Shown: positions 27,879-38,393, counted from the stretch's first letter. The stretch: 64,000 bases of DNA from Roseovarius marisflavi (GCF_900142625.1 NZ_FRBN01000012.1:1-64000), one strand, 5' to 3'. Numbers and translations are program-made. The notes: generated from the letters alone by a model not told the origin.

Positions 27879-28106
27879 ATGGATACCAAATACGAATTCG
27901 ACGCCAATGAGGCGCCTGCGATCGTCTATGTGCGGCCGGTCGAGGTTAAGGACCTGCCTGCGGAAATGCGCGAACAGGCGGGCGGGCTGACCACGATCTA
28001 TGCGGTTCATACCGTGGATGGCGAGCGTCTGGCGCTTGTGGGCGACCGCAAGCTGGCGTTTATGCTGGCGCGTCAGAACAACATGGACCCGGTCGCGGTT
28101 CACTGA
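27879..28106 (+). CDS. DUF1150 small protein
   Basis: A 75-residue protein with the DUF1150 pattern: IVYVRPVEVKDLP in the first half and GERLALVGDRKLAFMLARQN in the second. In alphaproteobacteria it commonly follows hsp20 genes, as here, six bases downstream, suggesting a heat-shock-linked role of unknown nature. Confidence 0.88.
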   Translation: MDTKYEFDANEAPAIVYVRPVEVKDLPAEMREQAGGLTTIYAVHTVDGERLALVGDRKLAFMLARQNNMDPVAVH

Positions 28107-28130
28107 CTCCCACGATAGGCAGGGCCCGCG

Positions 28131-29015
28131 ATGACCAGCTATGAGTTTGATTGGGTCGATGCCTTTACCGATCAGCCGTTCGGCGGCAACGGCTGTGCGG
28201 TGGTGCATGATGCGGGGGCCCTGAGTGGCGAGACCTGTCAGGCCTTCGTGCGTGAAACGTCCCTTGTGGAATGCACCTTTCTGGAACCCTCCGATGTGGC
28301 CGATATCAAGGTGCGCTATTTTCTGGCGAGCCGGGAAATTCCCTTTGCCGGGCATCCGACGATTGCGACGGTCGCCTCTTTGGTGCGGCGCGGTCTGACG
28401 CGCGGCGGAGAGCTTGTGCTGGAAACCGGCGCGGGGCTTGTGCCAGTGACGATTGACGCAAGCGAGGACACTCCACGCATCACCATGACGCAAGTGGCGC
28501 CCCAATTTGGGCCTGACCTGCCGCGCGACCTTGTGGCGGCCGTGGGTGGCATTGAGCCGGACGATATCATTGCCGCGCCACAGCTTGTGTCGACCGGCCT
28601 GCCGTTTTGCATCACGGTTTTGCGCGATCACGAGGTGCTGCGCCGGGTGGCGCTTGATCACGGCGCCCTGGCGCGGTTGGCGGCGCATCTGGGGTATGAT
28701 GGCATTGATATGCTAGAGCCGTTCTGGGTTACCCTGAAGGGCGCAACCGCGGCGGGAGATACGTTCTCTCGCCTTCTTATTGCGCCGCCGAGCCCGCCCG
28801 AGGATGCCTTTACCGGCTCTGCCACTGGTGCGATGGCGGCTTTCCTGTGGCGACATGGGTTGATTGACAGCTGTCGCTTCGTGGCGGAGCAGGGGCATTG
28901 GATGGACCGACCCGGACAGGCCGGTGTCGAAGTGCTTGGCCCGCCAGAGGCCATTACCGGCGTGCGGGTTTCCGGCCAGGGGCGCGTTCTGATGTCGGGG
29001 CAGGTGCATTTGTGA
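28131..29015 (+). CDS. PhzF-family isomerase/epimerase
   Basis: A 294-residue protein with the diaminopimelate-epimerase-like two-lobed fold of the PhzF family. The N-terminal lobe has DAFTDQPFGGNGCAVV and the catalytic Glu in SLVECTF; IPFAGHPT is a family hallmark. The second lobe has FTGSATGAMAAFLW. Reactions in this family are diverse, and no phenazine genes are present, so the substrate is unknown. It follows the hsp20/DUF1150 genes by 24 bases and ends in a strong terminator. Confidence 0.88.
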   Translation: MTSYEFDWVDAFTDQPFGGNGCAVVHDAGALSGETCQAFVRETSLVECTFLEPSDVADIKVRYFLASREIPFAGHPTIATVASLVRRGLTRGGELVLETGAGLVPVTIDASEDTPRITMTQVAPQFGPDLPRDLVAAVGGIEPDDIIAAPQLVSTGLPFCITVLRDHEVLRRVALDHGALARLAAHLGYDGIDMLEPFWVTLKGATAAGDTFSRLLIAPPSPPEDAFTGSATGAMAAFLWRHGLIDSCRFVAEQGHWMDRPGQAGVEVLGPPEAITGVRVSGQGRVLMSGQVHL

Positions 29016-29023
29016 GCCAGTCA

Positions 29024-29052
29024 AAAGGGCCGCCCGAATGGGGCGGCCCTTT
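29024..29052. terminator. bidirectional terminator between phzF-like and sat/apsK genes
   Basis: A 12-bp stem AAAGGGCCGCCC/GGGCGGCCCTTT with a GAATG loop, flanked by A- and T-rich arms, between convergent genes. Confidence 0.85.
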
Positions 29053-29076
29053 GGCGATCGCTGTGAGGTGGGGCAA

Positions 29077-30789
29077 TCAGCCCGCGATAAGCCCCATCTG
29101 TTCCAGCTTGAGAATCACCTGATGGGCGCAGTTGTCGACATCCGCGCCTTCGGTTTCCACGCGCAGCTCGGGCGCCTCGGGAACATCATAGGGGTCTGAA
29201 ATCCCAGTGAATTCCTTGATCTTGCCTTCGCGCGCCAGCTTGTAAAGACCCTTGCGGTCGCGGCGCTCGCACTCCTCGATGGTGGTGGCGACATGCACTT
29301 CGATGAAGGCGCCGAATTGCTCGACGTCTTCGCGCACGGCCCGGCGGGTGGCCGCATAGGGCGCGATTGGCGCACAGATCGCGATACCGCCATTCTTGGT
29401 GATTTCAGAAGCAACATAGCCGATGCGCCGAATGTTGAGATCGCGGTGTTCCTTGGAAAATCCTAGCTCGGAGCTGAGGTTTTTACGCACGATATCACCA
29501 TCAAGCAATGTGACCGGGCGACCGCCCATTTCCATCAACTTGACCATAAGAGCATTGGCGATGGTCGATTTGCCCGAGCCGGAAAAGCCGGTGAAGAACA
29601 CGGTGAAGCCCTGTTGCGAGCGCGGCGGGCGAGTGCGGCGCAGCTCGGTCACCACTTCGGGGAAAGAGAACCATTCGGGAATCTCAAGCCCCTCTTGCAA
29701 ACGGCGGCGCAATTCAGTGCCCGAGATGTTCAGGATGGTAACGTCATCCTTGTCCGTGATCTCGTCCATCGGCTCGTATTGGGCGCGTTCCTGCACATAG
29801 ACCATATATTTGAAATCGACCATCTCGACGCCGATTTCATCCTGATATTCGCGGAACAGATCCTGGGCATCGTAGGGGCCATAGAAATCCTCACCTGCCG
29901 AATTCTTGCCGGGACCGGCGTGATCGCGACCGACGATGAAATGGGTACAGCCGTGATTGGCGCGGATCAGCCCGTGCCAGACCGCCTCGCGGGGGCCGGC
30001 CATACGCATGGCAAGGTTCAAAAGGCTCATCGTCGTGGTCGAGCCCGGATATTTGTCAATCACCGCCTCGTAACAGCGCACGCGGGTAAAGTGATCGACA
30101 TCGCCGGGTTTGGTCATGCCCACGACCGGGTGGATCAACAGGTTGGCCTGCGCCTCTTTTGCGGCACGAAAGGTCAGCTCCTGATGCGCGCGGTGCAGCG
30201 GGTTGCGGGTCTGAAACGCCACGACGCGACGCCAGCCCAATTTGCGGAACAGCGCGCGCAATTCGTTCGGGGTGTCGCGGCTGCCGCGGAAATCGTAGTG
30301 CACCGGTTGCTGGATGCCGGTGATCGGCCCGCCAAGATAAACCGAACCGGCCGTGTGATGCAGATAGTTCACCGCCGGGTGCGCAAGATCGTCGGCCCCA
30401 AATACCTTTTCGGCCTCGCGCGCCTTGTTCGGGGTCCAGCGGTCGGTGACCGTCATCGTGGCGAGGATCACGCCCTCCTGGTCGCGCAGGGCGATATCCT
30501 GTCCAAGCTCCAGCCCTTCGGCGAATTTCTCGCTGACATCGAGGTTGATCGGAATCGGCCAGAGCGCGCCATTCTCAAGGCGCATGTTTTCAACAACGCC
30601 GTCATAATCTGCCTCGGTCAGAAAGCCCTTGAGCGGGCTGAACCCACCGTTCATCAAGAGCTCCAGATCGCAAATCTGGCGGGCGTTCAAATCCCAGCTG
30701 ATGAGGTCTGCGGCCTCGAGTTTCAGCTTTTGGGCGCTTTCGTGTGAAACATAAAGCTCTGGAATCGGGGCAAGGTTTTGGTGCTGCAT
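29077..30789 (-). CDS. bifunctional sulfate adenylyltransferase / adenylylsulfate kinase
   Basis: A 570-residue fusion. The N-terminal ATP sulfurylase has the nucleotide-binding QTRNPLHRAHQ and VGRDHAGPG motifs. The C-terminal APS kinase has the P-loop GFSGSGKS around residue 390 and the later KNLSSELGFSKEHR. Together they turn sulfate and ATP into APS and then PAPS in the cytoplasm. ATG 30789 has GAGGG just upstream; an earlier in-frame start adds 16 residues unlike the family. No cysDN-type subunits are adjacent. Confidence 0.95.
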   Translation of the reverse strand: MQHQNLAPIPELYVSHESAQKLKLEAADLISWDLNARQICDLELLMNGGFSPLKGFLTEADYDGVVENMRLENGALWPIPINLDVSEKFAEGLELGQDIALRDQEGVILATMTVTDRWTPNKAREAEKVFGADDLAHPAVNYLHHTAGSVYLGGPITGIQQPVHYDFRGSRDTPNELRALFRKLGWRRVVAFQTRNPLHRAHQELTFRAAKEAQANLLIHPVVGMTKPGDVDHFTRVRCYEAVIDKYPGSTTTMSLLNLAMRMAGPREAVWHGLIRANHGCTHFIVGRDHAGPGKNSAGEDFYGPYDAQDLFREYQDEIGVEMVDFKYMVYVQERAQYEPMDEITDKDDVTILNISGTELRRRLQEGLEIPEWFSFPEVVTELRRTRPPRSQQGFTVFFTGFSGSGKSTIANALMVKLMEMGGRPVTLLDGDIVRKNLSSELGFSKEHRDLNIRRIGYVASEITKNGGIAICAPIAPYAATRRAVREDVEQFGAFIEVHVATTIEECERRDRKGLYKLAREGKIKEFTGISDPYDVPEAPELRVETEGADVDNCAHQVILKLEQMGLIAG

Positions 30790-30983
30790 GGGAACCCTCG
30801 GGCAAAATACAAAGTGAACCTGGGTTGCAGTATGCAACCGTGATTGCGCGCGGCATAGACCCGCAAATGGGCAAGTTTCAAGCTAAACCAAGGTATATTG
30901 GCGAAAAGAGGCCAAAGTGACGCCTTATTGCCGCGTTGCGGGATAAAGTTTCAGGGCCTGCCCGAGCCGCAACACAGATGTTT

Positions 30984-31006
30984 GGCCGCCGGTATGACCG
31001 GCGGCC
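30984..31006. terminator. strong hairpin downstream of trxB
   Basis: Perfect 10-bp stem GGCCGCCGGT/ACCGGCGGCC with an ATG loop, 17 bases past the trxB stop. No T-run follows in the trxB direction, so intrinsic termination is uncertain. Confidence 0.45.
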
Positions 31007-31022
31007 AGAACCGTGCCTGTGC

Positions 31023-32114
<1,092 letters not shown>

Positions 32115-32172
32115 TTATTGCGCGTGCCCGTCGGCGTGGTATAACAATCGCGAAGTCTGAGGGGGATGTAAC

Positions 32173-32673
32173 ATGGCGGTTTCCCGTCTTGATCCGATTG
32201 ATCGCAAAATACTGGCAGAGTTGCAGGCGGACGGTCGCATGACCAATGTCGAGCTGGCCAAACGCGTCGGTATTTCCGCGCCACCCTGCCTGCGCCGGGT
32301 GCGCACGCTGGAAGAATCGGGATACATTCGCGGCTATCACGCCGAGGTGGACGCCCGTGAACTTGGCTTCGAGGTTCAGGTGTTTGCCATGGTCGGTCTG
32401 CAAAGTCAGGCCGAGGCCGATCTGAGCGCGTTTGAAACCCGCTGTCGCAACTGGCCGCTTGTGCGCGAATGTCACATGCTCAACGGCGAGGTGGATTTCA
32501 TCCTCAAATGCGTCGCCCCCGATCTAAGCACCTTTCAGCGCTTTTTGACCGAGGAACTGACTGCCGCCGACAACGTGGCAAGCGTCAAGACATCGCTTGT
32601 CATTCGTGTCGCCAAGGATGATCCGGGCGTGCCGTTCGATATCCTCGAGGCGCGGCTGACACAGTCGGCCTAG
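32173..32673 (+). CDS. Lrp/AsnC-family transcriptional regulator
   Basis: A 166-residue regulator. The HTH region (DRKILAELQADGRMTNVELAKRV followed by SAPPCLRRVRTLEESG) is canonical, and the C-terminal RAM/AsnC ligand domain follows (HAEVDARELGFEVQVFAMV). Lrp proteins bind DNA as octamers in response to amino acids. It is divergent from trxB with about 200 bases between and may regulate itself or trxB. The stop overlaps that of the convergent Hint gene. Confidence 0.93.
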   Translation: MAVSRLDPIDRKILAELQADGRMTNVELAKRVGISAPPCLRRVRTLEESGYIRGYHAEVDARELGFEVQVFAMVGLQSQAEADLSAFETRCRNWPLVRECHMLNGEVDFILKCVAPDLSTFQRFLTEELTAADNVASVKTSLVIRVAKDDPGVPFDILEARLTQSA

Positions 32674-33452
32674 GCGATTTCCAATCCTTCGGGCGATGAC
32701 AGCGGCAGGCGCAGATGCGCCATGGTGCCAAATTGGTGCGGCTCGCGGATGTGCGGGAACAATCCCATAAACAGCCGGAGCATATTCGGCCCAAGCGTGC
32801 GCTCGAACCCCGGCGCGGGATGAAAACTTTCGGCTTCAAGCCCGTTTGCGATGATCGTGGCATGACGGCGCAGGCAGAGGTGATAGAAACTCACCGGGCG
32901 CTGTGGGCGGATCTCGATCGCTTGAACGCCATCGGCAAGGTTGCGCGCGGGCGTCAGCACATGATCACCGCCGATATTGGCCCGCATATTGCGCGGACGG
33001 GTCAGGATACGCGCGCCGGGCCCGGCCAGAAAATCCGCCATCGGGCGACCAATTCCAAAAGCATCAGCCATGATCCGTGTCAGGATTGTCGGCTCAAACC
33101 CCTGAGCGTCATGGGCCGGGGCAAGGGTCATGGAACCGATCCACATCACCGGCATCGGCCCGTGTTCTGCGGTCACAAGCCTGGTGCCGGGGGTCAGATC
33201 CTCAATCGCTACGGGGCCGCGCGTTGTGGTGATCAACGTGCCGCGCGCAAAGGCGGAAAATGCGGATTCAAACAGAGGCAGGGCGGGGCCGACCTGTTCG
33301 TCCTGCATGATCTGACCATCATCGTCCTGCCAGGATCTGCGGTACTTGCGCATCATCATGGCCTCGCGCCCGGGGGCGGCAGCACTACGATTTGGTATGC
33401 GGGAAATGGCAGGGTTTTGCGCGGGTTGCGCGGTCCAGCGGGGAATAGTCAT
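32670..33452 (-). CDS. Hint-domain (hedgehog/intein-fold) protein
   Basis: A 260-residue protein whose middle carries a Hint fold: ARGTLITTTRGPVAIEDL and TPGTRLVTAEHGPMPVMWIG. In Rhodobacterales such domains often start with Cys (CFAxGT); here the equivalent position is Ala (SAFARGT), so autoproteolysis looks unlikely. The C-terminal part (HVLTPARNLADGVQAIE, FYHLCLRRHATIIANGLEAE) is the conserved extension of this bacterial Hint family. No signal peptide or repeat domain is attached. Function unknown. Confidence 0.8.
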   Translation of the reverse strand: MTIPRWTAQPAQNPAISRIPNRSAAAPGREAMMMRKYRRSWQDDDGQIMQDEQVGPALPLFESAFSAFARGTLITTTRGPVAIEDLTPGTRLVTAEHGPMPVMWIGSMTLAPAHDAQGFEPTILTRIMADAFGIGRPMADFLAGPGARILTRPRNMRANIGGDHVLTPARNLADGVQAIEIRPQRPVSFYHLCLRRHATIIANGLEAESFHPAPGFERTLGPNMLRLFMGLFPHIREPHQFGTMAHLRLPLSSPEGLEIA

Positions 33453-33777
33453 GTTGTGTCACCATACTTGGGTCGTCACAACCGCGTCGGCCCCCACCGA
33501 CAACGACAGAAGGACAAGTTCTGTTTGCGTTATGGTAAGAATATGCCGCGCGCCGCCAATTTGGGTCAAGTTTTTGGGGATATTGTTCCGGTTCTGCGGG
33601 CAATCACAGGACTGCGCGGGTTTTGTTGCGCGTTCGGTTTCAGGTTTGCCACATTCCGGGCGAATGGCCCCCGAATCGTAGGGCGCATCACAAAAGGCCA
33701 CCCACTGGAAACGGGCGGCCTTTGAGTTGTAATCAGTTACTGAGCTACTGAACTGAAGTGACGCAGACCATGACGGC
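33453..33777. other. intergenic region between Hint gene and small ORF
   Basis: About 325 bases with no supported gene. A plus-strand open frame from 33543 would run through the terminator at 33693-33723 and is not credible. The stretch holds the probable promoter of the Hint gene and that terminator. Confidence 0.5.
33693..33723 (-). terminator. terminator of the 45-residue protein gene
   Basis: Stem AAAGGCCACCC/GGGCGGCCTTT with one mismatch and a nine-base loop. Read leftwards it ends in CCTTTTG, 54 bases past the stop at 33778. Confidence 0.65.
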
Positions 33778-33915
33778 CTATGCGGATTTCACGGCCGCAG
33801 GCAAAGACACAAGGCGAGCGCGCTTGGTGGTCTGCCGGATGCTGCGGTGAAAGGGCAGGGTCGGGGCCTGTTGTCTGCTGTTGTCCACGACCGATTTCAA
33901 CCATCGTTTTTTCAT
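33778..33915 (-). CDS. small basic protein (45 residues)
   Basis: Opens MKKRWLKSVVDNSRQQAP with GAGGAGAG eight bases upstream and is followed by a terminator, so it has the marks of an expressed gene. The product is strongly basic with an Arg/Lys-rich middle (RSIRQTTKRARL). I recall short ORFs beginning with KRWLKS in related genomes but know no function. Cytoplasmic, possibly nucleic-acid or membrane associated. Confidence 0.6.
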   Translation of the reverse strand: MKKRWLKSVVDNSRQQAPTLPFHRSIRQTTKRARLVSLPAAVKSA

Positions 33916-34192
33916 TGATCTCTCCTCGGGTAGTCTTTTGGCGCTTGGGCGCATTGTTTCGTTATCAGCAACTATGCCCCCGGTTTGGGGCCAAGTTTTG
34001 GCAGGGATAAAGAAAACCGAAAAAACCTGAGACTTTTTCAACGGACCCTCTGGGGATGGTTTGAATTTTAATTAAGATGTTGAAGAATTGTGGAAAAAAT
34101 AGATTTTATGTGGTCAATACCGAGGTGTTCTTCGGATTGTTTCCGTTAAATGCGGCGAAAATCTGCGCGCCCGCGCCTAGGTGCTGCCCCAA

Positions 34193-34948
34193 TCAGAGCC
34201 GGATCACCGAAATCAGCCGCCCATAATCGGCCTCGCCTGCATGGGTGGTGCGGCGATAGGAATAAAACCGGTCAGGATCGCCATAGGTGCAATGACGGGT
34301 CCATTCGGCCTGTCCCACCCCGGCGCTGCGCAGCCGGTGCAAGCCATAGGCGGGCAGGTCGAATTGATAATGACCATTCAGCCCATTGGCGAAAAACCGG
34401 CTGTTCTGCGGGTCTTCGATCATGAAGGTCTCAAGAAACTCCGGGCCGACCTCATAGGCGGCCTGGCTGATCGAGGGGCCGATGACGGCGCAGATATCCT
34501 CGCGGTTGGCGCCGAGCGCCTCCATCGCGTCAATCGTGGCCTCAAGCACACCATCAAGCGCCCCGCGCCATCCGGCATGGGCGGCCCCGATGACGCCCGC
34601 GTTGGCATCGCCAAACAAAACCGGCTGGCAATCGGCGGTCAGCACCGAGAGCGCAAGCCCCGGTGTCGCCGTGACCAGGGCATCGGCGCGCGGGCTCTCG
34701 GCCATTGGGCCGGTCACGGGGAACACATCGGCGGAATGGACCTGATGCACGCCAAGCATCTTGTCGGGTGCGACCTGCATCGCCTCGGCCACGCGGGCGC
34801 GGTTGATGCTGACGATCTCGGATTGGTCCGACGATCCGGCACCACAGTTCAGCCCGGCAAAAACACCCGAAGACGCGCCGCCGCGCCGGGTAAAGAACCC
34901 GTGGCGAAAATCAGACAGGCTATCGGCGGTCAGGATTTCGAGCGTCAT
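34193..34948 (-). CDS. pgeF: peptidoglycan editing factor PgeF (laccase-domain protein)
   Basis: A 251-residue DUF152/YfiH protein. Zinc-binding residues lie in HQVHSADVF, LTADCQPVLF and GAAHAGWRGAL. Members have been described as purine nucleoside phosphorylase-like or polyphenol oxidases, and E. coli YfiH removes mis-incorporated Ser from peptidoglycan precursors. It overlaps the stop of the upstream methyltransferase by four bases in an lgt-midA-pgeF operon, which fits an envelope role. Confidence 0.9.
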   Translation of the reverse strand: MTLEILTADSLSDFRHGFFTRRGGASSGVFAGLNCGAGSSDQSEIVSINRARVAEAMQVAPDKMLGVHQVHSADVFPVTGPMAESPRADALVTATPGLALSVLTADCQPVLFGDANAGVIGAAHAGWRGALDGVLEATIDAMEALGANREDICAVIGPSISQAAYEVGPEFLETFMIEDPQNSRFFANGLNGHYQFDLPAYGLHRLRSAGVGQAEWTRHCTYGDPDRFYSYRRTTHAGEADYGRLISVIRL

Positions 34949-36009
34949 GTTTCAAGTCCCGGTGGCGGGCTGGCGGATTTTGGGAAAAGCCCCAGCACTT
35001 TAAAGAGCGTCCCCATTTCCGTTGCATGGGTCAAGCGCCGATGTGCCGCGATGTGATTTTCCAGCGCCTCACCCTGAAGATTGCGGGCAAGCGCCTGCGC
35101 CCGCTGGGTAATGCCGAGACGTTCCAAAAACACGCCCTGAGGCGTCAGGCGGGTATGTGCGGCGGGGACGGCGGATTTGGCCAAAGCCTCGAAATCCACA
35201 TGCGCGGTCAGGTCGGCATTGCCCGGATTGGCCAGCGGATCCGTGGCGGCATGGCCCTCAAGCGCCTGAAACGTATCGCCAAGCGAACGCCAGTCGCCAT
35301 AATCAATGACCAGGGCTGCGCCTCCGTGGGCGTCGATGCGCGCGCCGATCACGGCGATGCTGGCCTCTGCGGGGGCGCAGGTCTCAACCACATCGCCGGG
35401 TTTCGTATCGGCCAGCCGATGCGCAAGCTGTGGCAAAGCGGCCGGCCCGCCAAGACCGACGGCAAGCTGGCCTTCTTTCAGCCCGATCAAACGCTCGCGC
35501 CAGCCGTCGCCATCGCGCTCGAACTGGCAGATCGGCAGGGCGTCGAAGAATTCGTTCGCGACAAGGTAAAGCGGCAGAGACGGCAGGGTGTCAGCGCGCT
35601 CGTGAAAGGTAATGTCGGGCCGGGCAATCGTCTTGCTCTGGATATCGCGCAGGGTCGGCGAGGTCTCGATAAGGTGAAGCTGTGCGGCGTCGTGAAACCC
35701 CGGCACGCCCTTGGTGGCGCGCAGGATATCGGCCATCAAGGTGCCGCGCCCCGGCCCGGCCTCGGCCAGGGCAATGCGCGCGGGCGCGCCCTGATCCAGC
35801 CAGCATTGCGCAAGGCAAAGGCCGATCAGCTCGCCAAACATCTGGCTGATCTCCGGTGCGGTAATGAAATCGCCGCCCGCGCCAAACGGATCGCGGGTGG
35901 CATAATAGCCATGCTCGGGATGCATCAGGCAGGTGGCCATGTAATCGGCCAGCGTGATCGGCCCGCCCTCGCTTATCCGGGCAATCAGGTGGTCACGCAG
36001 CCTGCTCAT
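34945..36009 (-). CDS. MidA/NDUFAF7-family SAM-dependent methyltransferase
   Basis: A 354-residue DUF185 protein. The N-terminal [19 protein letters not shown] is a family hallmark, and the SAM-binding motif is [12 protein letters not shown]. The mitochondrial counterpart NDUFAF7 symmetrically dimethylates an arginine of complex I; a similar role is plausible but unproven in bacteria. Its ends overlap lgt and pgeF by four bases each, so the three genes are translated together. Confidence 0.9.
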   Translation of the reverse strand: MSRLRDHLIARISEGGPITLADYMATCLMHPEHGYYATRDPFGAGGDFITAPEISQMFGELIGLCLAQCWLDQGAPARIALAEAGPGRGTLMADILRATKGVPGFHDAAQLHLIETSPTLRDIQSKTIARPDITFHERADTLPSLPLYLVANEFFDALPICQFERDGDGWRERLIGLKEGQLAVGLGGPAALPQLAHRLADTKPGDVVETCAPAEASIAVIGARIDAHGGAALVIDYGDWRSLGDTFQALEGHAATDPLANPGNADLTAHVDFEALAKSAVPAAHTRLTPQGVFLERLGITQRAQALARNLQGEALENHIAAHRRLTHATEMGTLFKVLGLFPKSASPPPGLET

Positions 36010-36896
36010 GCAGGGCGAGACCGTTTCGCCCAGGCGACCATGGCCAAGCCAAAGGCGATCATCGGCAGCGACAGCAATTGCCCCATGCTGAGACCAAAGG
36101 CGCCCATTTGCAGCGCATAGCCCATGGGGTTGTCGGGGGTGATGAACTGCGCATCGGCCTGACGGAAGAACTCAACGATAAAGCGCGACACGCCGTAGCC
36201 GGCGAAAAACAGGCCGGTGATCCGGCCGCGTTCTTTCAGGGCACCCCGGCGATAGGCCAGAAAGACAAGCACCGCGCCAAGGATAAGCCCCTCAAGCGCC
36301 GCCTCGTAGAGTTGCGAGGGATGGCGCGCGCAAATCCCGATCACATCCGGGCAATCCTGTGCCGCTGCGCCGGGAAAGGCCACGCCCCAGGGCAGGCTGG
36401 TCGGGCGACCCCACAGCTCTGCGTTGATGAAATTGGCGATCCGGCCGAGCAAAAGGCCAATCGGCGCCACCATGCAAAGCGCATCGCCCACCGAAAGCCG
36501 GGCAAGGCCCTGGCGTTGGCAATAAAGAAGACAGGCCGTCACAACCCCCAAAAGCCCGCCGTGAAACGACATGCCCCCTTGCCAGACCTGAAGAATCTGA
36601 AGCGGGTTTTGCAGGTAATAGGCAGGTTGATAGAACAGCACGAAGCCAAGCCGCCCGCCAAGGATCACGCCAAGGATCACCCAGGTCAAAAGGTCCTCGA
36701 CCTGACGCGGGGTCATCGGGGCGCTGTTCTTGGGCCAAAGATGCGGGCGCTTGACGCTGGCCACCACAAGCCGCCAGCCCAGAAGGATACCGACGATATA
36801 AGACAGCGCATACCAGCGCAGCGCGAATTCCATCCCGAAGAGGGAGAGGGTGAAAATCTCGGGCGAGATATCGGGGAAGGGGATCATGGCCTGCAT
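36006..36896 (-). CDS. lgt: prolipoprotein diacylglyceryl transferase
   Basis: A 296-residue inner-membrane enzyme with about seven membrane segments. Signature stretches are MSFHGGLLG and [16 protein letters not shown], holding the essential His, Arg and Asn positions. It transfers diacylglycerol from phosphatidylglycerol to the Cys of prolipoproteins. It is the first gene of an operon with midA and pgeF and is divergent from ubiK. Confidence 0.96.
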   Translation of the reverse strand: MQAMIPFPDISPEIFTLSLFGMEFALRWYALSYIVGILLGWRLVVASVKRPHLWPKNSAPMTPRQVEDLLTWVILGVILGGRLGFVLFYQPAYYLQNPLQILQVWQGGMSFHGGLLGVVTACLLYCQRQGLARLSVGDALCMVAPIGLLLGRIANFINAELWGRPTSLPWGVAFPGAAAQDCPDVIGICARHPSQLYEAALEGLILGAVLVFLAYRRGALKERGRITGLFFAGYGVSRFIVEFFRQADAQFITPDNPMGYALQMGAFGLSMGQLLSLPMIAFGLAMVAWAKRSRPA

Positions 36897-36992
36897 ATGC
36901 GTCTCTGTGCCTCTGGTCGCTGGGGGAAGTCAACCTTGTGATGCGCGCGTTTTGGCCCATATAAGGGGGGAAGTGTAACGCCGGAGAGACCC

Positions 36993-37238
36993 ATGCAAAC
37001 CCGTAACAAAGTGCTCGATGATATTTCACAACTGATGACCAACGCCATGGGCGTGGCGCAGGGTGCCAGGACCGAGGCCGAAACCGCGATGAAATCCATG
37101 ATCGACCGCTGGCTTGCGGATCGCGATTTTGTCACCCGCGAAGAATTCGACGCCGTCCGCGCCATGGCGCAAAAGGCCCGTGAAGAGAACGAAGTGCTCA
37201 AGGCGCGGCTTGATGCGATGGAGGCGGCGGGCAAGTAA
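36993..37238 (+). CDS. ubiK: UbiK/BMFP accessory factor
   Basis: An 81-residue helical protein ending in a coiled coil (REENEVLKARLDAMEAAG). The pattern DRDFVTREEFDAVRAMAQKARE is that of BMFP/UbiK proteins, which trimerise and assist aerobic ubiquinone synthesis or bind membranes. It is divergent from lgt. The N-terminal half is amphipathic. Confidence 0.85.
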   Translation: MQTRNKVLDDISQLMTNAMGVAQGARTEAETAMKSMIDRWLADRDFVTREEFDAVRAMAQKAREENEVLKARLDAMEAAGK

Positions 37239-37301
37239 TCGCCCTGCTCTTGGATTGCTGATCGAGACGGGAAAAGGTTGCCAACCCCGGTGAGTGTGAG
37301 A

Positions 37302-38084
37302 CTAACTCAGACGTCCATAAAAGGTCATCCGCGCGTTTTCGGATAGCTCTACGCCGACCTCGGAATTATAGGCCAAAACCGCGAGCATCCGGGTCTTGTC
37401 GCTCTCATTGGGCGTGACACGGTGCATTGAGTTGCGTCCGCGGAACAGCACCAGAGTGCCCGGCTCCATCGTCAGAACCCTAGGTTGCAGAGTGCCTTGC
37501 AGCACAGCGTCGACACCGTCGTAATTCATCTCATTCGCATCTGCATCCCGCAGGCCTTTGACATATTCGAAACGGCTTCCTGCATCGGGCTTTTGGATCA
37601 GAAGGGTGATGGCGAAGGACGAGTTGTCAAAATGCCAGCCAAGTTCCTGACCCCGGTTGGCATAGTGAATGTTGATGGAAGACAGCGGATCAGCGTAGGG
37701 GTGCAGTTCGGTCTGGCCGGTCACGCGGGCCACGAAATCTCTGAATGTCCGGTCGTCATAAAGCGTGCGAAGCGGCGATGTCGCCGCAACCACATCGTCG
37801 CAGATGCAGCCTTTGGACGAGACAACCTTGCGGTTTGCGGGGTGATCTTCGGGATAGGCCGGATCATCCGGGGTGAGATAAACCGAGTGGCTCTGGGCGC
37901 AAAAATAGGCCTCTTCCTGCTTGGCTTTGCTTTCCGCCAAAATGGCGGCGAGGGCGGCGGGGCGAATGAAATTCTCAAGGACCAGAACGCCCTCGTCATC
38001 AAGAATGGCGTCGCATCTGGTGCCAAACCCGGCTTGGGCAAGCGGATGAGTGTCGAGGTCGATAATGTCTTCGATGCGCATCAT
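37302..38084 (-). CDS. HalD/ArpA-like 2-oxoglutarate Fe(II) oxygenase
   Basis: A 260-residue cupin-fold oxygenase from ATG 38084 (MMRIEDIIDLDTHPL); ATG 38081 is equivalent. The iron-binding facial triad is readable: HFD in GWHFDNS, then His in NSMHRVTP, with a 2OG-binding Arg in KTRML. The overall sequence resembles the group containing BesD/HalD amino-acid halogenases, which have Gly in place of the Asp. Keeping Asp implies a hydroxylase or other oxidase rather than a halogenase. A free amino acid or small carrier-free substrate is inferred from that group. Confidence 0.75.
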   Translation of the reverse strand: MMRIEDIIDLDTHPLAQAGFGTRCDAILDDEGVLVLENFIRPAALAAILAESKAKQEEAYFCAQSHSVYLTPDDPAYPEDHPANRKVVSSKGCICDDVVAATSPLRTLYDDRTFRDFVARVTGQTELHPYADPLSSINIHYANRGQELGWHFDNSSFAITLLIQKPDAGSRFEYVKGLRDADANEMNYDGVDAVLQGTLQPRVLTMEPGTLVLFRGRNSMHRVTPNESDKTRMLAVLAYNSEVGVELSENARMTFYGRLS

Positions 38085-38393
38085 GTTTGATCCGTGTGAA
38101 ATGGGCGTTGGTGTATCATGGTCGATTTTTCCGCCAGTTTGGAGAATAAAAGCCAATGTTTGTTTGGCAGGGCGATTGTGTGCAACAGGGGGGGGCGATC
38201 CTGCTCTCCGTTGTGGCCAATTCGATTTCATCCACAACTTATTGTGGTTATCCCCAACAAATGGCTTTACAGCTTGCCCGAAAGGTCGCACCATATCTTG
38301 TATTGGCGGCGGGAATAGCCCCCGTCGATAGAGCAGGCACCTAGCGCTTGGGGTGCATCGCGATCCCCGCGCTATAGCAAATGAGGTGGCGCA
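38085..38393. other. intergenic region with DnaA-box-like repeats
   Basis: A 309-base gap between divergent genes. It is AT-richer than its surroundings around 38220-38260, where two near-matches to the DnaA box occur (TCATCCACA at 38228 and TTATCCCCA at 38248). No gene is supported here. Confidence 0.5.

Noticed and set aside
29614..30747. A 377-codon plus-strand frame opposite the sulfate adenylyltransferase/APS kinase gene
   Set aside because: Antisense shadow in GC-rich sequence; no domain.
30790..30900. Possible SAM-type riboswitch leader before the sulfate-activation gene
   Set aside because: I could not lay out a conserved SAM-II or SAM/SAH core in these bases; only ordinary spacer is visible.
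33543..33725. A 60-codon plus-strand frame between the Hint gene and the small basic protein gene
   Set aside because: It runs through the terminator hairpin at 33693-33723, and I know no relative.
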